A DNA stretch of 64,000 nt from JBICIG01 sp043101605 (GCA_043101605.1 JBICIG010000003.1:1-64000); one strand, 5' to 3'; positions 1 to 8,288 are shown, counted from the first letter of the stretch. Made by a program: numbers and translations. Notes: generated by a model from the letters alone, not told the origin.

Positions 1-373
1 GGTCGAAGTCCATGAGCAGGCGGTCCTTGAAGGTGCCGGGCTCGGACTCGTCGGCGTTGACGGCGAGGTATCGCTCGGCGCCCTCGTCGCCGGGCTTCTT
101 GCCTTCGGGGACGGGGGGGAGGAAGCCCCACTTGACGCCGGTGGGGAATCCCGCGCCGCCGCGGCCGCGGAGGACGGACTTCTTGGTTTCGTCGATGACC
201 GCGTCGTGGGACATGGTCAGGGTCTTGCGGAGGCCCTGGTACCCGCCGGTGTTGATGTACTCGTCGTAGGAGACGATGTGGCGGTCGCTGATGTTGCCGA
301 ACGGGGGCGTGGGGATGCGGCGGGTGAGGATGCCGGCGCCGCCCATGTTCTCGGTGAAGTCGCGCGTGGTCAT
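1..373 (-). CDS. nuoF: NADH-quinone oxidoreductase subunit F, N-terminal part
   Basis: This is the start of the 51-kDa subunit of respiratory complex I, which carries FMN and the NADH site and passes electrons to the Fe-S chain. The gene runs off the left edge, so only about 124 residues are visible. They include the glycine-rich FMN/NADH loop LRGRGGAGFPTG (about residue 68) and the family motif NADESEPGTFKDR. The Cys cluster for the N3 iron-sulfur centre would lie outside the window. The ATG at 373 begins MTTRDFTENMGG. An AAAGG stretch lies about 12 bases upstream, a weak ribosome site. nuoE and nuoD are on the same strand but 3.3 and 8.7 kb away, separated by unrelated genes. Family assignment is firm. 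Confidence 0.95.
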   Translation of the reverse strand, partial: MTTRDFTENMGGAGILTRRIPTPPFGNISDRHIVSYDEYINTGGYQGLRKTLTMSHDAVIDETKKSVLRGRGGAGFPTGVKWGFLPPVPEGKKPGDEGAERYLAVNADESEPGTFKDRLLMDFD

Positions 374-686
374 GCGGGTGTCAGCCTTTCGTGCTGGCTG
401 TCGGTTGCGTGGTCAGAGGGGGGGTGAGCGTGGGGCGATTCTAGGGGTTGGACCGCGTGCGGGTCCGGGGTTGGGGCGTGGGATTGCGCGGGTGTTCGGC
501 GTGCGGGTGGGGGCGGATGTCCGGGTGCTGCGCGTTGGAAGGGCGGGGGTTTGGACGGAATTGGCCACCCGCGTGTGCGCTGGGTTGGATTCGGGGCGGT
601 TCGGGCGCAGGATAGAGCGGGGGCCGGGGCTTCCGATGCTGGGATTCGGAGGGCCACGAGCACCACAAGCCCAAGGGGGGCATGCG
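374..686. other. Divergent intergenic region nuoF / heme peroxidase
   Basis: This 313-base stretch has no convincing gene. It must hold the promoters of nuoF (leftward) and of the heme peroxidase (rightward). The only promoter-like hexamer I can point to is TAGAAT at 438-443 on the minus strand. Confidence 0.5.
438..443 (-). promoter_or_regulatory. Candidate -10 box for nuoF
   Basis: TAGAAT on the minus strand matches TATAAT at five of six positions. It would give a 5' leader of about 60 bases before the nuoF ATG. No clear -35 box is visible. Confidence 0.3.
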
Positions 687-2357
687 ATGGAAACCAGAGA
701 AATGAGCCAGGACTCGGCGATGGGTGTCTCGATGCGGGTGGCCCGCGGGCTGGTCTCGGCGGCGGCGGTGGCGCTGCTGGCGGGGGCGGCGGCGGGCGAT
801 GACCGCACGATCACCGGGTGGGGGAACAACCTCCTCGACGACACCCGCGGGATGGCCGGGACGAACCTGATCCGCATGGCGATGGGGGCGCGGTACGACG
901 ACGGCGTCGGGCAGATGATGGACGGGCCCAACCCGCGGGCGGTCAGCAACGCGATCGCGGTGCAGGGGGGCAAGACGGGCAACCACCGCGCGCTGAGCAG
1001 CATGCACTGGCAGTGGGGTCAGTTCATCGACCACGACTTCACGCTGATCGAGGAGGGCGGGGAGTTCGCGCCGATCGCCGTCCCGATGGGCGACCCGCAG
1101 TTCGACCCGTTCGGCACCGGGACGCAGATGATCCCGTTCCACCGCTCGAAGTACGGCGCGGGCGTGGACTCGGCGCGGACGCACGCGAACGAACTCTCGA
1201 CCTGGATCGACGGGTCGAATGTGTACGGCTCGGACGAGGTGCGCGCCGCGGCGCTGCGGACGGGCGTCGGCGGGCGGCTGGCGACCAGCGCCGGCGACAT
1301 GATGCCGTACAACACGGGCGGGCTGCCCAACGCGGGCGGCACGGGTCCGACGCTGTTCCTCGCCGGCGATGTCCGCGCCAACGAGCAGGCGGGGCTGACG
1401 ACGATGCACACGGTGTTCGTGCGCGAGCACAACTACTGGGCCGACCGGATCGCGGGCGACAACCCGGGCTGGAGCGACGAGCAGGTGTATCAGCGGGCGC
1501 GGAAGATCGTCGGGGCGGAGATCCAGGCGATCACCTACAACGAGTATCTGCCGGCGCTGCTGGGCGGCGCGGCGCCGCGGGCGAGCGACGCGGCGTACGA
1601 CGCGTCGGTGGACCCGGCGATCAGCGAGACCTTCAGCGCCGCGGCGTTCCGGCTCGGGCACACGATGCTCAACTCGGAGCTCAAGCGGTACAACGAGGAC
1701 GGCACCGAGTACGCGGGCGGGCATCTGTCGCTGTCGCAGGCGTTCTTCCATCCGTCGATCGTGACCGAGCCGGGGAGCCTGGACGCGATCGTGCGGGGGC
1801 TGGCGCAGCAGCAGGCCGAGGCGATCGACACGCGCGTGGTCGATGATGTGCGGAACATGCTCTTCGGGCCTCCCGGCGCGGGCGGGCTGGACCTGCTGAG
1901 CCTGAACATCCAGCGCGGGCGCGACCACGGGCTGCAGGACTACAACACGATCCGCGCCCAGTTCGGGCTCACGCCGGTGGGCTCGTTCGCGGAGATCACC
2001 TCGGACGCCGGGCTGGCGACGATGCTCGAGGCGCTCTACGGCGATGTCGACACGATCGACCCGTGGGTCGGGCTGATGAGCGAGGACGCGATGCCGGGCT
2101 CGTCGCTGGGCGAGACGGCGGCGGCGATCCTGATCGACCAGTTCACGCGGCTGCGCGACGGCGACCGGTTCTTCTACCTCTGGGACGACGATCTGAGCGA
2201 GGTGCTCAGCGAGATCGAGTCGACGCGGCTGAGCGACATCCTGCTGCGGAACACCGACATCGTGTCGCTGCAGGGGAATGTGTTCCTCGTGCCGGCCCCG
2301 GGCGCGGGGGTGCTGCTGGCGATGGGCGGGCTGCTCGCGACGCGTCGGCGTCGGTGA
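687..2357 (+). CDS. Animal-type heme peroxidase with PEP-CTERM-like tail
   Basis: A 556-residue secreted peroxidase of the myeloperoxidase/peroxidasin superfamily, using H2O2 to oxidise halides or organic substrates. Family landmarks appear in order: QWGQFIDHDF with distal His116, the DGSNVYGS block, MHTVFVREHN with the active-site Arg, RKIVGAEIQAITYNEYLP, AFRLGHTML with proximal His325, and NIQRGRDHGL. An N-terminal hydrophobic stretch (around residues 15-35) is a signal peptide. The last 22 residues (PAPGAGVLL...RRRR) resemble a PEP-CTERM sorting tail: a Pro-Ala-Pro motif, a hydrophobic helix and an Arg cluster. The ATG at 687 has AGGGGGG six bases upstream. In-frame ATGs at 702 and 720 are alternatives. 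A hairpin terminator follows. The natural substrate cannot be told from sequence. Confidence 0.92.
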   Translation: METREMSQDSAMGVSMRVARGLVSAAAVALLAGAAAGDDRTITGWGNNLLDDTRGMAGTNLIRMAMGARYDDGVGQMMDGPNPRAVSNAIAVQGGKTGNHRALSSMHWQWGQFIDHDFTLIEEGGEFAPIAVPMGDPQFDPFGTGTQMIPFHRSKYGAGVDSARTHANELSTWIDGSNVYGSDEVRAAALRTGVGGRLATSAGDMMPYNTGGLPNAGGTGPTLFLAGDVRANEQAGLTTMHTVFVREHNYWADRIAGDNPGWSDEQVYQRARKIVGAEIQAITYNEYLPALLGGAAPRASDAAYDASVDPAISETFSAAAFRLGHTMLNSELKRYNEDGTEYAGGHLSLSQAFFHPSIVTEPGSLDAIVRGLAQQQAEAIDTRVVDDVRNMLFGPPGAGGLDLLSLNIQRGRDHGLQDYNTIRAQFGLTPVGSFAEITSDAGLATMLEALYGDVDTIDPWVGLMSEDAMPGSSLGETAAAILIDQFTRLRDGDRFFYLWDDDLSEVLSEIESTRLSDILLRNTDIVSLQGNVFLVPAPGAGVLLAMGGLLATRRRR

Positions 2358-2383
2358 GAGCCGACGATCCTGATGAGAACAGG

Positions 2384-2418
2384 GGGCGCGTCCCGGTGGT
2401 GGGGCGCGCCCTTCTTTG
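2384..2418 (+). terminator. Intrinsic terminator after heme peroxidase
   Basis: GGGCGCG (2384-2390) pairs with CGCGCCC (2405-2411), followed by TTCTTTG. It lies about 27 bases after the peroxidase stop. Confidence 0.65.
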
Positions 2419-2480
2419 TGCGCCGGATCTCGCGGGCTGGATTCGGTCACTTGATCGTGCTCACGCGCAGATCGTCGTCG

Positions 2481-2510
2481 CGATCGCTTCGCTCAGACCA
2501 CGGCACCGGC
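2481..2510 (-). repeat. Dispersed intergenic repeat, copy A (partial)
   Basis: Read on the minus strand this begins CCGGTGCCGTGGTCTGAGCG and continues AAGCGA. The same core is at 34839 and 37874 on the plus strand. Only the first ~26 bases are clearly shared in this copy. Confidence 0.6.
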
Positions 2511-2541
2511 GTTTGATCCCGCTTGCCCATTGCCCATCACT

Positions 2542-2811
2542 TCACCCGTCTTCGCGTTCGACCTCGATTTCCTCGATGGTCGTGCGGCGGATGGTGATCT
2601 TCTTGCCGTCGACGGTGCGGGTCTCTTCTTCGATTTCGCGGGAGACTTCCTTCGGGGCGTTCGGATCCTCGACGGGGGTCTTGATGGCGCGGGCGATGTG
2701 CCCGAAGAACCCGCCGATGGAGCGCATGAGCGATGCGTTGTGGCGCGGCTCGGCGCGCGCGTCGCGTTCGGGCGGCGTGGCGCGGGGGTTGGGGGAGTCG
2801 GGGTCGCTCAC
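2542..2811 (-). CDS. Small charged hypothetical protein
   Basis: An 89-residue protein I do not recognise. The C-terminal 40 residues look like a short beta-rich strand pattern with many charges (VDGKKITIRRTTIEEIEVE). The centre has a hydrophobic patch (SIGGFFGHIARAI) that could be an amphipathic helix. There is no signal peptide or metal motif. It starts with GTG (2811-2809), without a Shine-Dalgarno sequence. A TAGCAT hexamer sits exactly six bases upstream, which fits a leaderless transcript. It stands alone between the peroxidase and a lipoprotein gene. The coherent codon pattern and promoter support a real gene; no function is proposed. Confidence 0.65.
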   Translation of the reverse strand: MSDPDSPNPRATPPERDARAEPRHNASLMRSIGGFFGHIARAIKTPVEDPNAPKEVSREIEEETRTVDGKKITIRRTTIEEIEVEREDG

Positions 2812-2817
2812 GGGCGG

Positions 2818-2823
2818 ATGCTA
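2818..2823 (-). promoter_or_regulatory. Candidate leaderless -10 box, 89-residue protein
   Basis: TAGCAT on the minus strand, six bases before the GTG start, with no ribosome binding site between. It belongs to the TANNNT class seen at several genes here. Confidence 0.5.
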
Positions 2824-2920
2824 GCAGGGCGCGTGGCGTGATCGGGGCGAATCCGACCCGCGCCGGCGTGCGACGCGGATCGGAGGGGCAAGGGGCTTGG
2901 TTGTGGTCGCGCCGGTGGCG

Positions 2921-3157
2921 TCACCCGCCGTCGGTTTCGTCCTCGATGTCGTCGGCGATGTCGGTGGCGGTGTCGTCGACCTCGTCGGCGGCGTCTTCGA
3001 GGTTCTCCTCGGCGTTCTCGACGGCTTCATCGACCTTCTCGCCGGCTTCCTCGGCCGGACCGTCCTCCTCGCACGCGGCGAGGGTCAGGCCCGCGACACC
3101 GAGCGTCAGCGAGAGGGCCGAGAGCGTGGTGATGCGTCGCAGGGTTGGCTTGTTCAT
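2921..3157 (-). CDS. Small acidic lipoprotein
   Basis: A 78-residue lipoprotein. The signal sequence ends in the lipobox LAAC (Cys about residue 29). The mature part is almost entirely Glu, Asp, Ala, Val and Asn in a heptad-like pattern (EKVDEAVENAEENLEDAAD), so it is probably one long amphipathic, strongly acidic helix. Such proteins resemble YtxH/LEA-type stress proteins in character, though I cannot place it in a family. The ATG at 3157 has AAGGAG a few bases upstream. The gene lies 68 bases downstream of the DUF1328 gene in the same direction and shares its start context (GGAG-CACACGCC-ATG), so the two are probably co-expressed. Role unknown; envelope stress is a guess. Confidence 0.8.
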   Translation of the reverse strand: MNKPTLRRITTLSALSLTLGVAGLTLAACEEDGPAEEAGEKVDEAVENAEENLEDAADEVDDTATDIADDIEDETDGG

Positions 3158-3225
3158 GGCGTGTGTCTCCTTCTGGTGGAGGGGTTCGTGGGCGTTCGTT
3201 GCTGCTGCTGTGGAAGGAGCGTGGA

Positions 3226-3402
3226 TCAGGCCGGCGGGGCCTTCCCGCGTGCGGCGTTGGCGATGAGTGCGATCACGAAGAGCACGATGAAGACGAAGAA
3301 GAGGATCTTGGCGATCCCGACCGCGCCGGCGGCGATGTTGCCAAAGCCGAAGAGCGCGGCGATCAGCGCGATGATCAGAAATGTGATGGCCCATCCAAGC
3401 AT
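3226..3402 (-). CDS. DUF1328 (YtjA-type) small membrane protein
   Basis: A 58-residue protein of two transmembrane helices joined by a Gly-rich turn: MLGWAITFLIIALIAALFGF, then GNIAAGAVGIAKILFFV. This pattern is diagnostic for the DUF1328/YtjA family, whose members are often stress- or stationary-phase-induced but biochemically uncharacterised. The start is set by a strong ribosome site, AAAGGAGG, eight bases before the ATG. Longer in-frame extensions upstream lack such a site. It precedes the acidic lipoprotein gene, likely in one transcript. The 288 bases upstream, up to nuoE, contain no gene that I can support. Confidence 0.88.
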   Translation of the reverse strand: MLGWAITFLIIALIAALFGFGNIAAGAVGIAKILFFVFIVLFVIALIANAARGKAPPA

Positions 3403-3690
3403 GGCGTGTGCCTCCTTTGGATTCGGGTGTCCGGGCTCAAGAGAAGCGAAGAACGCAGGGAGGCCGACGCGAACGCGATTCGAACGGGGTGCGATCAGGC
3501 GCGTCGGCACGCGCAGGTCCAAGGCAAACCCTGCTCCGGGGTGCGGTATTCCGTCCCGTGTTCGGGCTCGCTCGGGTCGCGGCGCCGGTTTGTTCATTCA
3601 AAGCGAGGCCCGCGGCGTGGCGATCGGCGCGCGGGCGGCGTCACCAGCGCGCACGATCGGTGCTCGTGCGTCGCGACAAGTCAGCGCGTC

Positions 3691-4239
3691 TCAGTGGTGG
3701 GCGTGCGGGCCGGAGCCGCGGAGCGCTTCGATTCCCTTGATGAGTTCATCGGGGTTGGAGAACTCGTGGAGGGCTTCGTCGAGGAGGAGGGCGGGTGCGC
3801 CGCCGCAGGCGCCGAGGCATTCGAGTTCGATGAGCGTGAACTCGCCGTCGTCGGTGGTCTCGCCGACCTCGATGCCCAGGTGTTCCATCGCGGCGTGGGT
3901 GAGGGCGCGGCTGTCGCAGAACTCGCAGGCGATCGAGCGGCAGACGGCGATGACATGTCGGCCCTTGGGCTTGAGCCAGTATTCCTCGTAGAAGCTCGCC
4001 GTGTCGAGGACCTCGGCGGGGGGGAGCCCGAGGAAGTCGGCGACTTCGAGCATCGCCTGGTGCGGCACCCAGCCGTACTGATGCTGGATGAGGTGCAGCG
4101 CCGGGAGGAGGGCGGCGTGGCGGGTCTCGTAGCGCGGGAGGATGTCATCGCTCAGGTGCGCGCGCATCCGGTCGGTGAGGTAGGGCTCGTCGCGGCGGGC
4201 GATCTTCATCGTGCCCGATTGCTTGGTGATCCACGCCAT
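3691..4239 (-). CDS. nuoE: NADH-quinone oxidoreductase subunit E
   Basis: The 24-kDa subunit of complex I (182 residues), a thioredoxin-fold protein that holds the [2Fe-2S] cluster N1a next to NuoF. The N-terminal helical part (LLPALHLIQHQYGWVPHQAM, about residues 45-65) and the segment VLDTASFYEEY are typical. Cluster ligands are visible as CRSIACEFC around residue 105 and CLGACGGAP around residue 145. The usual first motif is CxxxxC, which this fits. I chose ATG 4239 (MAWITKQSG), preceded by CCGGAG, over an upstream GTG-region extension of 22 residues rich in Pro/Arg. nuoD lies 4.8 kb upstream and nuoF 3.3 kb downstream, so the complex I genes are not one operon here. Confidence 0.95.
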   Translation of the reverse strand: MAWITKQSGTMKIARRDEPYLTDRMRAHLSDDILPRYETRHAALLPALHLIQHQYGWVPHQAMLEVADFLGLPPAEVLDTASFYEEYWLKPKGRHVIAVCRSIACEFCDSRALTHAAMEHLGIEVGETTDDGEFTLIELECLGACGGAPALLLDEALHEFSNPDELIKGIEALRGSGPHAHH

Positions 4240-4314
4240 GGGCGCTCCGGTGGGTCGAGGTTCGGGGTGGCGATCCGCCGCGTTGGGCGGGCGGCCGCGG
4301 GGCATGGTAGGGGG

Positions 4315-5055
4315 TCACCGGCGGGGCGGGCCCGCGTCGGGGCTGCCCGAGGGGGAATCGGGCGGGGCGGGGTTGGGAGGCGATTCGGCACCGGCCCAGC
4401 GCCCCGGGGAGTAGGACTTCTCGTCGGTGAAGGCGTGGATGCGGAGGGTGCCGGTCTCGGGGTCGCGCTCGATGCTGGCGCTGCGGGCTTCGGGGGCGCG
4501 TTCGAGGATGGGCTCGCGGGCGGGGGGTTGCTCGGGCGGGCTTCCCCAGAGGATGCAGGAGACGGGCGAGCCGTCGGGTGCCGAGAGGAGGACCCAGTCG
4601 CCCTCGTTCCCGAAGCCGGTGGTGTCGGAGTCGTTGGCGAGGGTGAAGACCCAGGCGCCGGCGAACCACGGATGGGGGGCGGGCGGGGCTCGCCGGGTAT
4701 CGCCGACGGGCCCGGTCCACTTGGATTCGAGCCCGTTGAAGACGACGGCGAACTGGCCGGGCTGGAGTTCGAGATCGGGGAAGGCGAAGCGGAAGCGGCC
4801 CATGTCGGCGGGGTTGCGGTCGGTGAGGGTGTAGCCCCGGAGGTTGATGGGGGTGTCGTGGGGGTTGAAGAGTTCGACGAACTCGTCGCCGGTGGGCTGT
4901 CGTCGGCCGTCGAGGTTGGCGTCGCCGTTGGTACGGGGGACGGCGTAGAGGACCTCGGTGATGACCGGGTGCCGGGCTGCGTGCCGGGCCGGGGGTGGTG
5001 CCGGCGGCGGGGCGAGGAGGGCTCCAAGAAGGATGGGCGCGAGGTGGGTCGGCAT
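4315..5055 (-). CDS. Secreted lamin-tail-domain protein
   Basis: A 246-residue protein with an N-terminal signal peptide (MPTHLAPILLGALLAPPPAP) and one lamin tail domain (about residues 28-150). The features are the opening VITEVLYAV, a block about EFVELFNP, the conserved INLRGYTLTDR, QFAVVFN, and the WVLLSAPDG strand. Lamin tail domains are immunoglobulin-like folds common in secreted planctomycete proteins, sometimes next to nucleases; no nuclease motif is present here. The C-terminus is Pro/Ser-rich. No Shine-Dalgarno sequence is seen; TAGGCT lies seven bases before the ATG, suggesting a leaderless mRNA. The gene ends 75 bases before nuoE on the same strand. Role unknown, probably extracellular or periplasmic. 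Confidence 0.82.
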   Translation of the reverse strand: MPTHLAPILLGALLAPPPAPPPARHAARHPVITEVLYAVPRTNGDANLDGRRQPTGDEFVELFNPHDTPINLRGYTLTDRNPADMGRFRFAFPDLELQPGQFAVVFNGLESKWTGPVGDTRRAPPAPHPWFAGAWVFTLANDSDTTGFGNEGDWVLLSAPDGSPVSCILWGSPPEQPPAREPILERAPEARSASIERDPETGTLRIHAFTDEKSYSPGRWAGAESPPNPAPPDSPSGSPDAGPPRR

Positions 5056-5062
5056 GGGGATC

Positions 5063-5068
5063 AGCCTA
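5063..5068 (-). promoter_or_regulatory. Candidate leaderless -10 box, lamin-tail protein
   Basis: TAGGCT on the minus strand, seven bases before the ATG, with no ribosome site in the gap. Confidence 0.5.
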
Positions 5069-5326
5069 GCGGCGGGCGGCTCAGGCACGAAGTGGGATCG
5101 GCGGTTCTCGGGCTGGAGGCGCGGGGGGGGCCGGCGTGTGCGGCGGTCCGCGAACCGCGCCCGGGGGCGCCTCTGGCGCGTGTGGTGCCGATGGTGCCGG
5201 GCGAGGAAGCGAAGAAGCGGGGCGGGGTAGGGCGCGGCGGCGTGGGTGGGGCGGGCGTGGGCCGATGCCTGAACGCCCCGCCGACGGAGGGAGTGGCGGG
5301 CGATCCACCCCGGGAGGAGGCAGCAC

Positions 5327-6712
5327 ATGCAGCGAAGCACGCGAACGGGCGACGAGCCGGGCCTTGGCGGGATGTTCGAGCCGCTGGAGGCGAGAAAGCT
5401 CCTGTCGGCGACCTTCCAGCCCGGAGGCGAACTGGAGATCAATGGCACCGAGAACAACGACCAGATCGTGGTGACCGCGGGCGAGGCCGACGGGCAGGTG
5501 CTGCTCTTCGGCGTCGACGGCGTGGAGGACGGGACGGTCTTCGAGGGGATCAACCAGCTCCGCATCAAGACCTTCGGCGGGGCGGACACCATCGAGATCG
5601 CCACGGCGCTGTTCGATGCGGCCGGTCGCCCGATGAAGGTGATCGCCAACGGCGGAGCGGGGGACGATGTGATCCTCGGGCACGAGACCCGCGATCGCTT
5701 CCGCGGCGGGGCGGGCAACGACACGCTCTCGGGCGGGGACAACCGCGATGTGCTCTGGGGCGGGTCGGGGGATGACAGCCTGCTCGGAGGCGGGGGGCGC
5801 GATCAGCTCTTCGGGCAGCGCGGGCGCGACTTTGCCAACGGTGAGGCGGGCGACGACCGGGTCTTCGGCGGGGCGGGGGACGATTCGCTCTCGGGCGGCG
5901 ATGGCTCGGATGCGCTGTTCGGGCAGCGTGATGACGACCGGCTCTTCGGCGGCGATGGCGACGACGACCTGCGCGGCGCCACAGGCAACGACACGCTCGA
6001 CGGCGGGGCGGGGGATGACAACCTGTTCGGCGGGGTCGGCGACGACGAACTCGAGGGCGGAACGGGCGACGATGTGGTCCGCGGCAACGCGGGCGACGAC
6101 CGCCTCTTTGGCGACGAGGGTCTCGATGAGCTGTTCGGCGGAATCGGGGCCGACCGGTTCCTGGGGCACCTGAGCGAGTGGATGGACCACCGCGACGGGG
6201 ACGAGCTGTTCTCGGAGTTCAGCGGCCAGCTCACGGCGTTGCCCGATGAGGTGTGGGACATCCTGGAGATGGTCGACGGCGACATGATCGCGCAGCTGCC
6301 GGCCCGGGTGTGGGAGGGCGTGCAGACGGGTCAGGAGGTGTACGGGCTGTACGCCGAGACGATGCAGGGCGCGGTGGCGGACCTGGTGGCGCTCGACCAG
6401 GAGACCTTCGGGCTGCTGGGCGACGACCTGGGGGCCCAGATCCTGCTGCTCAACGAGCAGGGCGTGATCGATCGGGTGGCGTTCCAGATCGCGCTGGGCG
6501 CGACGCCGCTGGGGCTGCCGTTTGCGGTGATCAACAGCATCACGACGATCCAGGACGCGTTGTCGGGGCAGAACGAGGTGGCAAACACGCTGATGGGTGC
6601 GTTCGACATGGCCGCGGGCAACGGCGACACCGACGAGTTGCTCGATGGGCTGGACGATCGGCTGAGCGACCTGCTCGAGGACTTCGAGGACCTGTTCGAC
6701 GACCTGTTCTGA
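5327..6712 (+). CDS. LEPR-XLL RTX calcium-binding protein 1
   Basis: A 461-residue secreted protein. The N-terminus has the planctomycete LEPR-XLL-type motif (LEARKLLSA, residues 20-28), thought to be an export or sorting signal in this phylum. Residues ~30-105 form a beta-rich region. Residues ~108-279 hold about eighteen RTX nonapeptides of the GGxGxDxL type (for example GGAGNDTLS, GGDGDDDLR), which fold into a calcium-binding beta-roll. The remaining ~180 residues are mostly helical and begin with LSEWMDHRDGDE. That segment is shared with the neighbouring paralogue, as are LPDEVWDIL and PARVWE. GAGGAGG lies shortly before the ATG. A strong terminator follows. No catalytic motif is visible; an adhesion or matrix role is an inference. 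Confidence 0.9.
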   Translation: MQRSTRTGDEPGLGGMFEPLEARKLLSATFQPGGELEINGTENNDQIVVTAGEADGQVLLFGVDGVEDGTVFEGINQLRIKTFGGADTIEIATALFDAAGRPMKVIANGGAGDDVILGHETRDRFRGGAGNDTLSGGDNRDVLWGGSGDDSLLGGGGRDQLFGQRGRDFANGEAGDDRVFGGAGDDSLSGGDGSDALFGQRDDDRLFGGDGDDDLRGATGNDTLDGGAGDDNLFGGVGDDELEGGTGDDVVRGNAGDDRLFGDEGLDELFGGIGADRFLGHLSEWMDHRDGDELFSEFSGQLTALPDEVWDILEMVDGDMIAQLPARVWEGVQTGQEVYGLYAETMQGAVADLVALDQETFGLLGDDLGAQILLLNEQGVIDRVAFQIALGATPLGLPFAVINSITTIQDALSGQNEVANTLMGAFDMAAGNGDTDELLDGLDDRLSDLLEDFEDLFDDLF

Positions 6713-6750
6713 TCCGGGTTGGGGTCGGTCGGGTGCGAGGGATTGCAAGG

Positions 6751-6778
6751 CCCGGGGCGTCGGACGCCCCGGGTTTTT
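6751..6778 (+). terminator. Strong intrinsic terminator after RTX protein 1
   Basis: CCCGGGGCG (6751-6759) pairs perfectly with CGCCCCGGG (6765-6773) around a five-base loop and is followed by TTTTT. Confidence 0.9.
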
Positions 6779-6958
6779 GCGCGCGCGGGCTGGATGTGGT
6801 GCGTGGGAGGCTCCGAAGCCGACTGAAACGGGACCGCCGGCGCGAACTTGCGGGCGGGGCTTGAGTCTCCCTGTTGACGGGGGGACACTGATTCGGACGC
6901 ACGGCGGCGGAACGCGCGTGCCCGCAGACCGACGACGACTGACGACAGGGAGGTTCGC

Positions 6959-8197
6959 ATGGGTGATCGCACGAACAACTTGGACCCGCGGGAGGCGCTG
7001 TTCGAGGGGCTCGAGCCACGACGCCTTCTGTCGGCCGAGGTGCTGCCCTCGGGCACGCTGTGGCTGACGGGCACGACCGGAGACGACGCGATCCAGGTCG
7101 AGGGGACGGGTGTGGACGGCCAGGTACGGGTGTTCGGCGTGCCGGGCGTGGCAGACGGGGAGCTGTTCTCCGACATCCGGCGTGTGCGGGCCGAGCTCGA
7201 CGACGGGAACGACACCTTCGAGGTGCTCGGGCGCATCGAGAACGACCTGGGCAAGCGGATGGCGATGAACATCTTCGGGCGCCGCGGCGACGACACGCTC
7301 ATCGGCGGGGACACGCGCGACAACCTGGTGGGCGGGCCGGGCGACGACCTGCTCATCGGCAAGCAGGGCAACGACCGGCTCAGCGGGGGCAACGGGAGCG
7401 ATGAGCTGCGCGGCGGCGACGGGAACGACACGCTGATCGGCGGCGACGGGCAGGACCTGCTCCTCGGGCAGAACGGGCGCGACGACCTCTTCGGCGGGGA
7501 CAAGATCGACATCCTCCGCGGCGGGCGCGGGCAGGACATCCTCCGCGGGAACAACGGCGACGACACCCTCGAGGGCGGCAAGGGCACCGACGACCTCTTC
7601 GGCGGGCGCGGGACCGACCGCGTCTTCGGCGACGAGGGCTTCGACTTCTTCCGCGGGCAGTACTCCGAGTGGCTCGACCACGGCGAGAACGACGACTTCC
7701 ACAGCCCGCTGCTCTCGACCCGGCCCGAGCTGGTGAACCTGCCCGACTCGCTGTGGGATGTGGTCGACACGCTGGACGCGAACTACGCGGGCAAGAAGGA
7801 CCTGCCGTTCGATGTGTGGATCGTGCTCGACGCGGCGCAGCAGATGTGGTCGAGCGTGGGCGAGAGCGCCGACGGATTCATCGACCTGTTCAACCTGCTG
7901 CCGCAGGGCCAGCAGGACACGCTGGAGACGGCGATCACCGACGCGTTCCTGGCCGAGATCCGCGCGATCGCCGACGGGACCTTCTCGTCGTACACCTTCG
8001 GCGACCTGCAGGGCTTCGTGAACGATGTGCGGACGCAGGTGCCGGCGCTGCTGCTGGCCGACTACATCACGCTGACGAACCAGCTCCTGGCGCACCCGGC
8101 GACGGACCAGCTGCTCTTCGGGCTCGACGGGATCGCCAAGGGGAGCCTGCCCAACGATTTCACGACGCTGCTGATCGACACGATCGACGCGCTGTAA
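6959..8197 (+). CDS. LEPR-XLL RTX calcium-binding protein 2
   Basis: A 412-residue paralogue of the preceding gene. The N-terminal motif is the canonical LEPRRLLSA (residues 18-26). RTX nonapeptides run from about residue 104 to 235 (GGDTRDNLV, GGPGDDLLI, GGNGSDELR, GGDGNDTLI). The C-terminal ~175 residues start YSEWLDHGENDD and contain LPDSLWDVV and PFDVWI, matching the same positions in the first protein. GGGAGG lies nine bases before the ATG. Each copy has its own terminator, so the pair are separate transcription units from a tandem duplication. Function is not shown; calcium-dependent folding after export is expected from the repeat family. Confidence 0.9.
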   Translation: MGDRTNNLDPREALFEGLEPRRLLSAEVLPSGTLWLTGTTGDDAIQVEGTGVDGQVRVFGVPGVADGELFSDIRRVRAELDDGNDTFEVLGRIENDLGKRMAMNIFGRRGDDTLIGGDTRDNLVGGPGDDLLIGKQGNDRLSGGNGSDELRGGDGNDTLIGGDGQDLLLGQNGRDDLFGGDKIDILRGGRGQDILRGNNGDDTLEGGKGTDDLFGGRGTDRVFGDEGFDFFRGQYSEWLDHGENDDFHSPLLSTRPELVNLPDSLWDVVDTLDANYAGKKDLPFDVWIVLDAAQQMWSSVGESADGFIDLFNLLPQGQQDTLETAITDAFLAEIRAIADGTFSSYTFGDLQGFVNDVRTQVPALLLADYITLTNQLLAHPATDQLLFGLDGIAKGSLPNDFTTLLIDTIDAL

Positions 8198-8228
8198 GCG
8201 GGCGGTTGCGTGAGAATGTGAAACAACG

Positions 8229-8260
8229 ACGCCCCGTCGCGATTGCGGCGGGGCGTTTGC
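8229..8260 (+). terminator. Intrinsic terminator after RTX protein 2
   Basis: ACGCCCCG (8229-8236) pairs with CGGGGCGT (8249-8256), then TTGCTGTTTG. It could also serve the convergent protease gene ending at 8289. Confidence 0.7.
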
Positions 8261-8288
8261 TGTTTGATCCCGTGACGCGAACTCGAGC

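Noticed and set aside
5700..6170. Regular ~27-base DNA repeats that resemble a CRISPR array
   Set aside because: They are codon repeats for RTX nonapeptides (GGxGxDxL) inside an open frame, with no constant repeat and unique spacer pattern.
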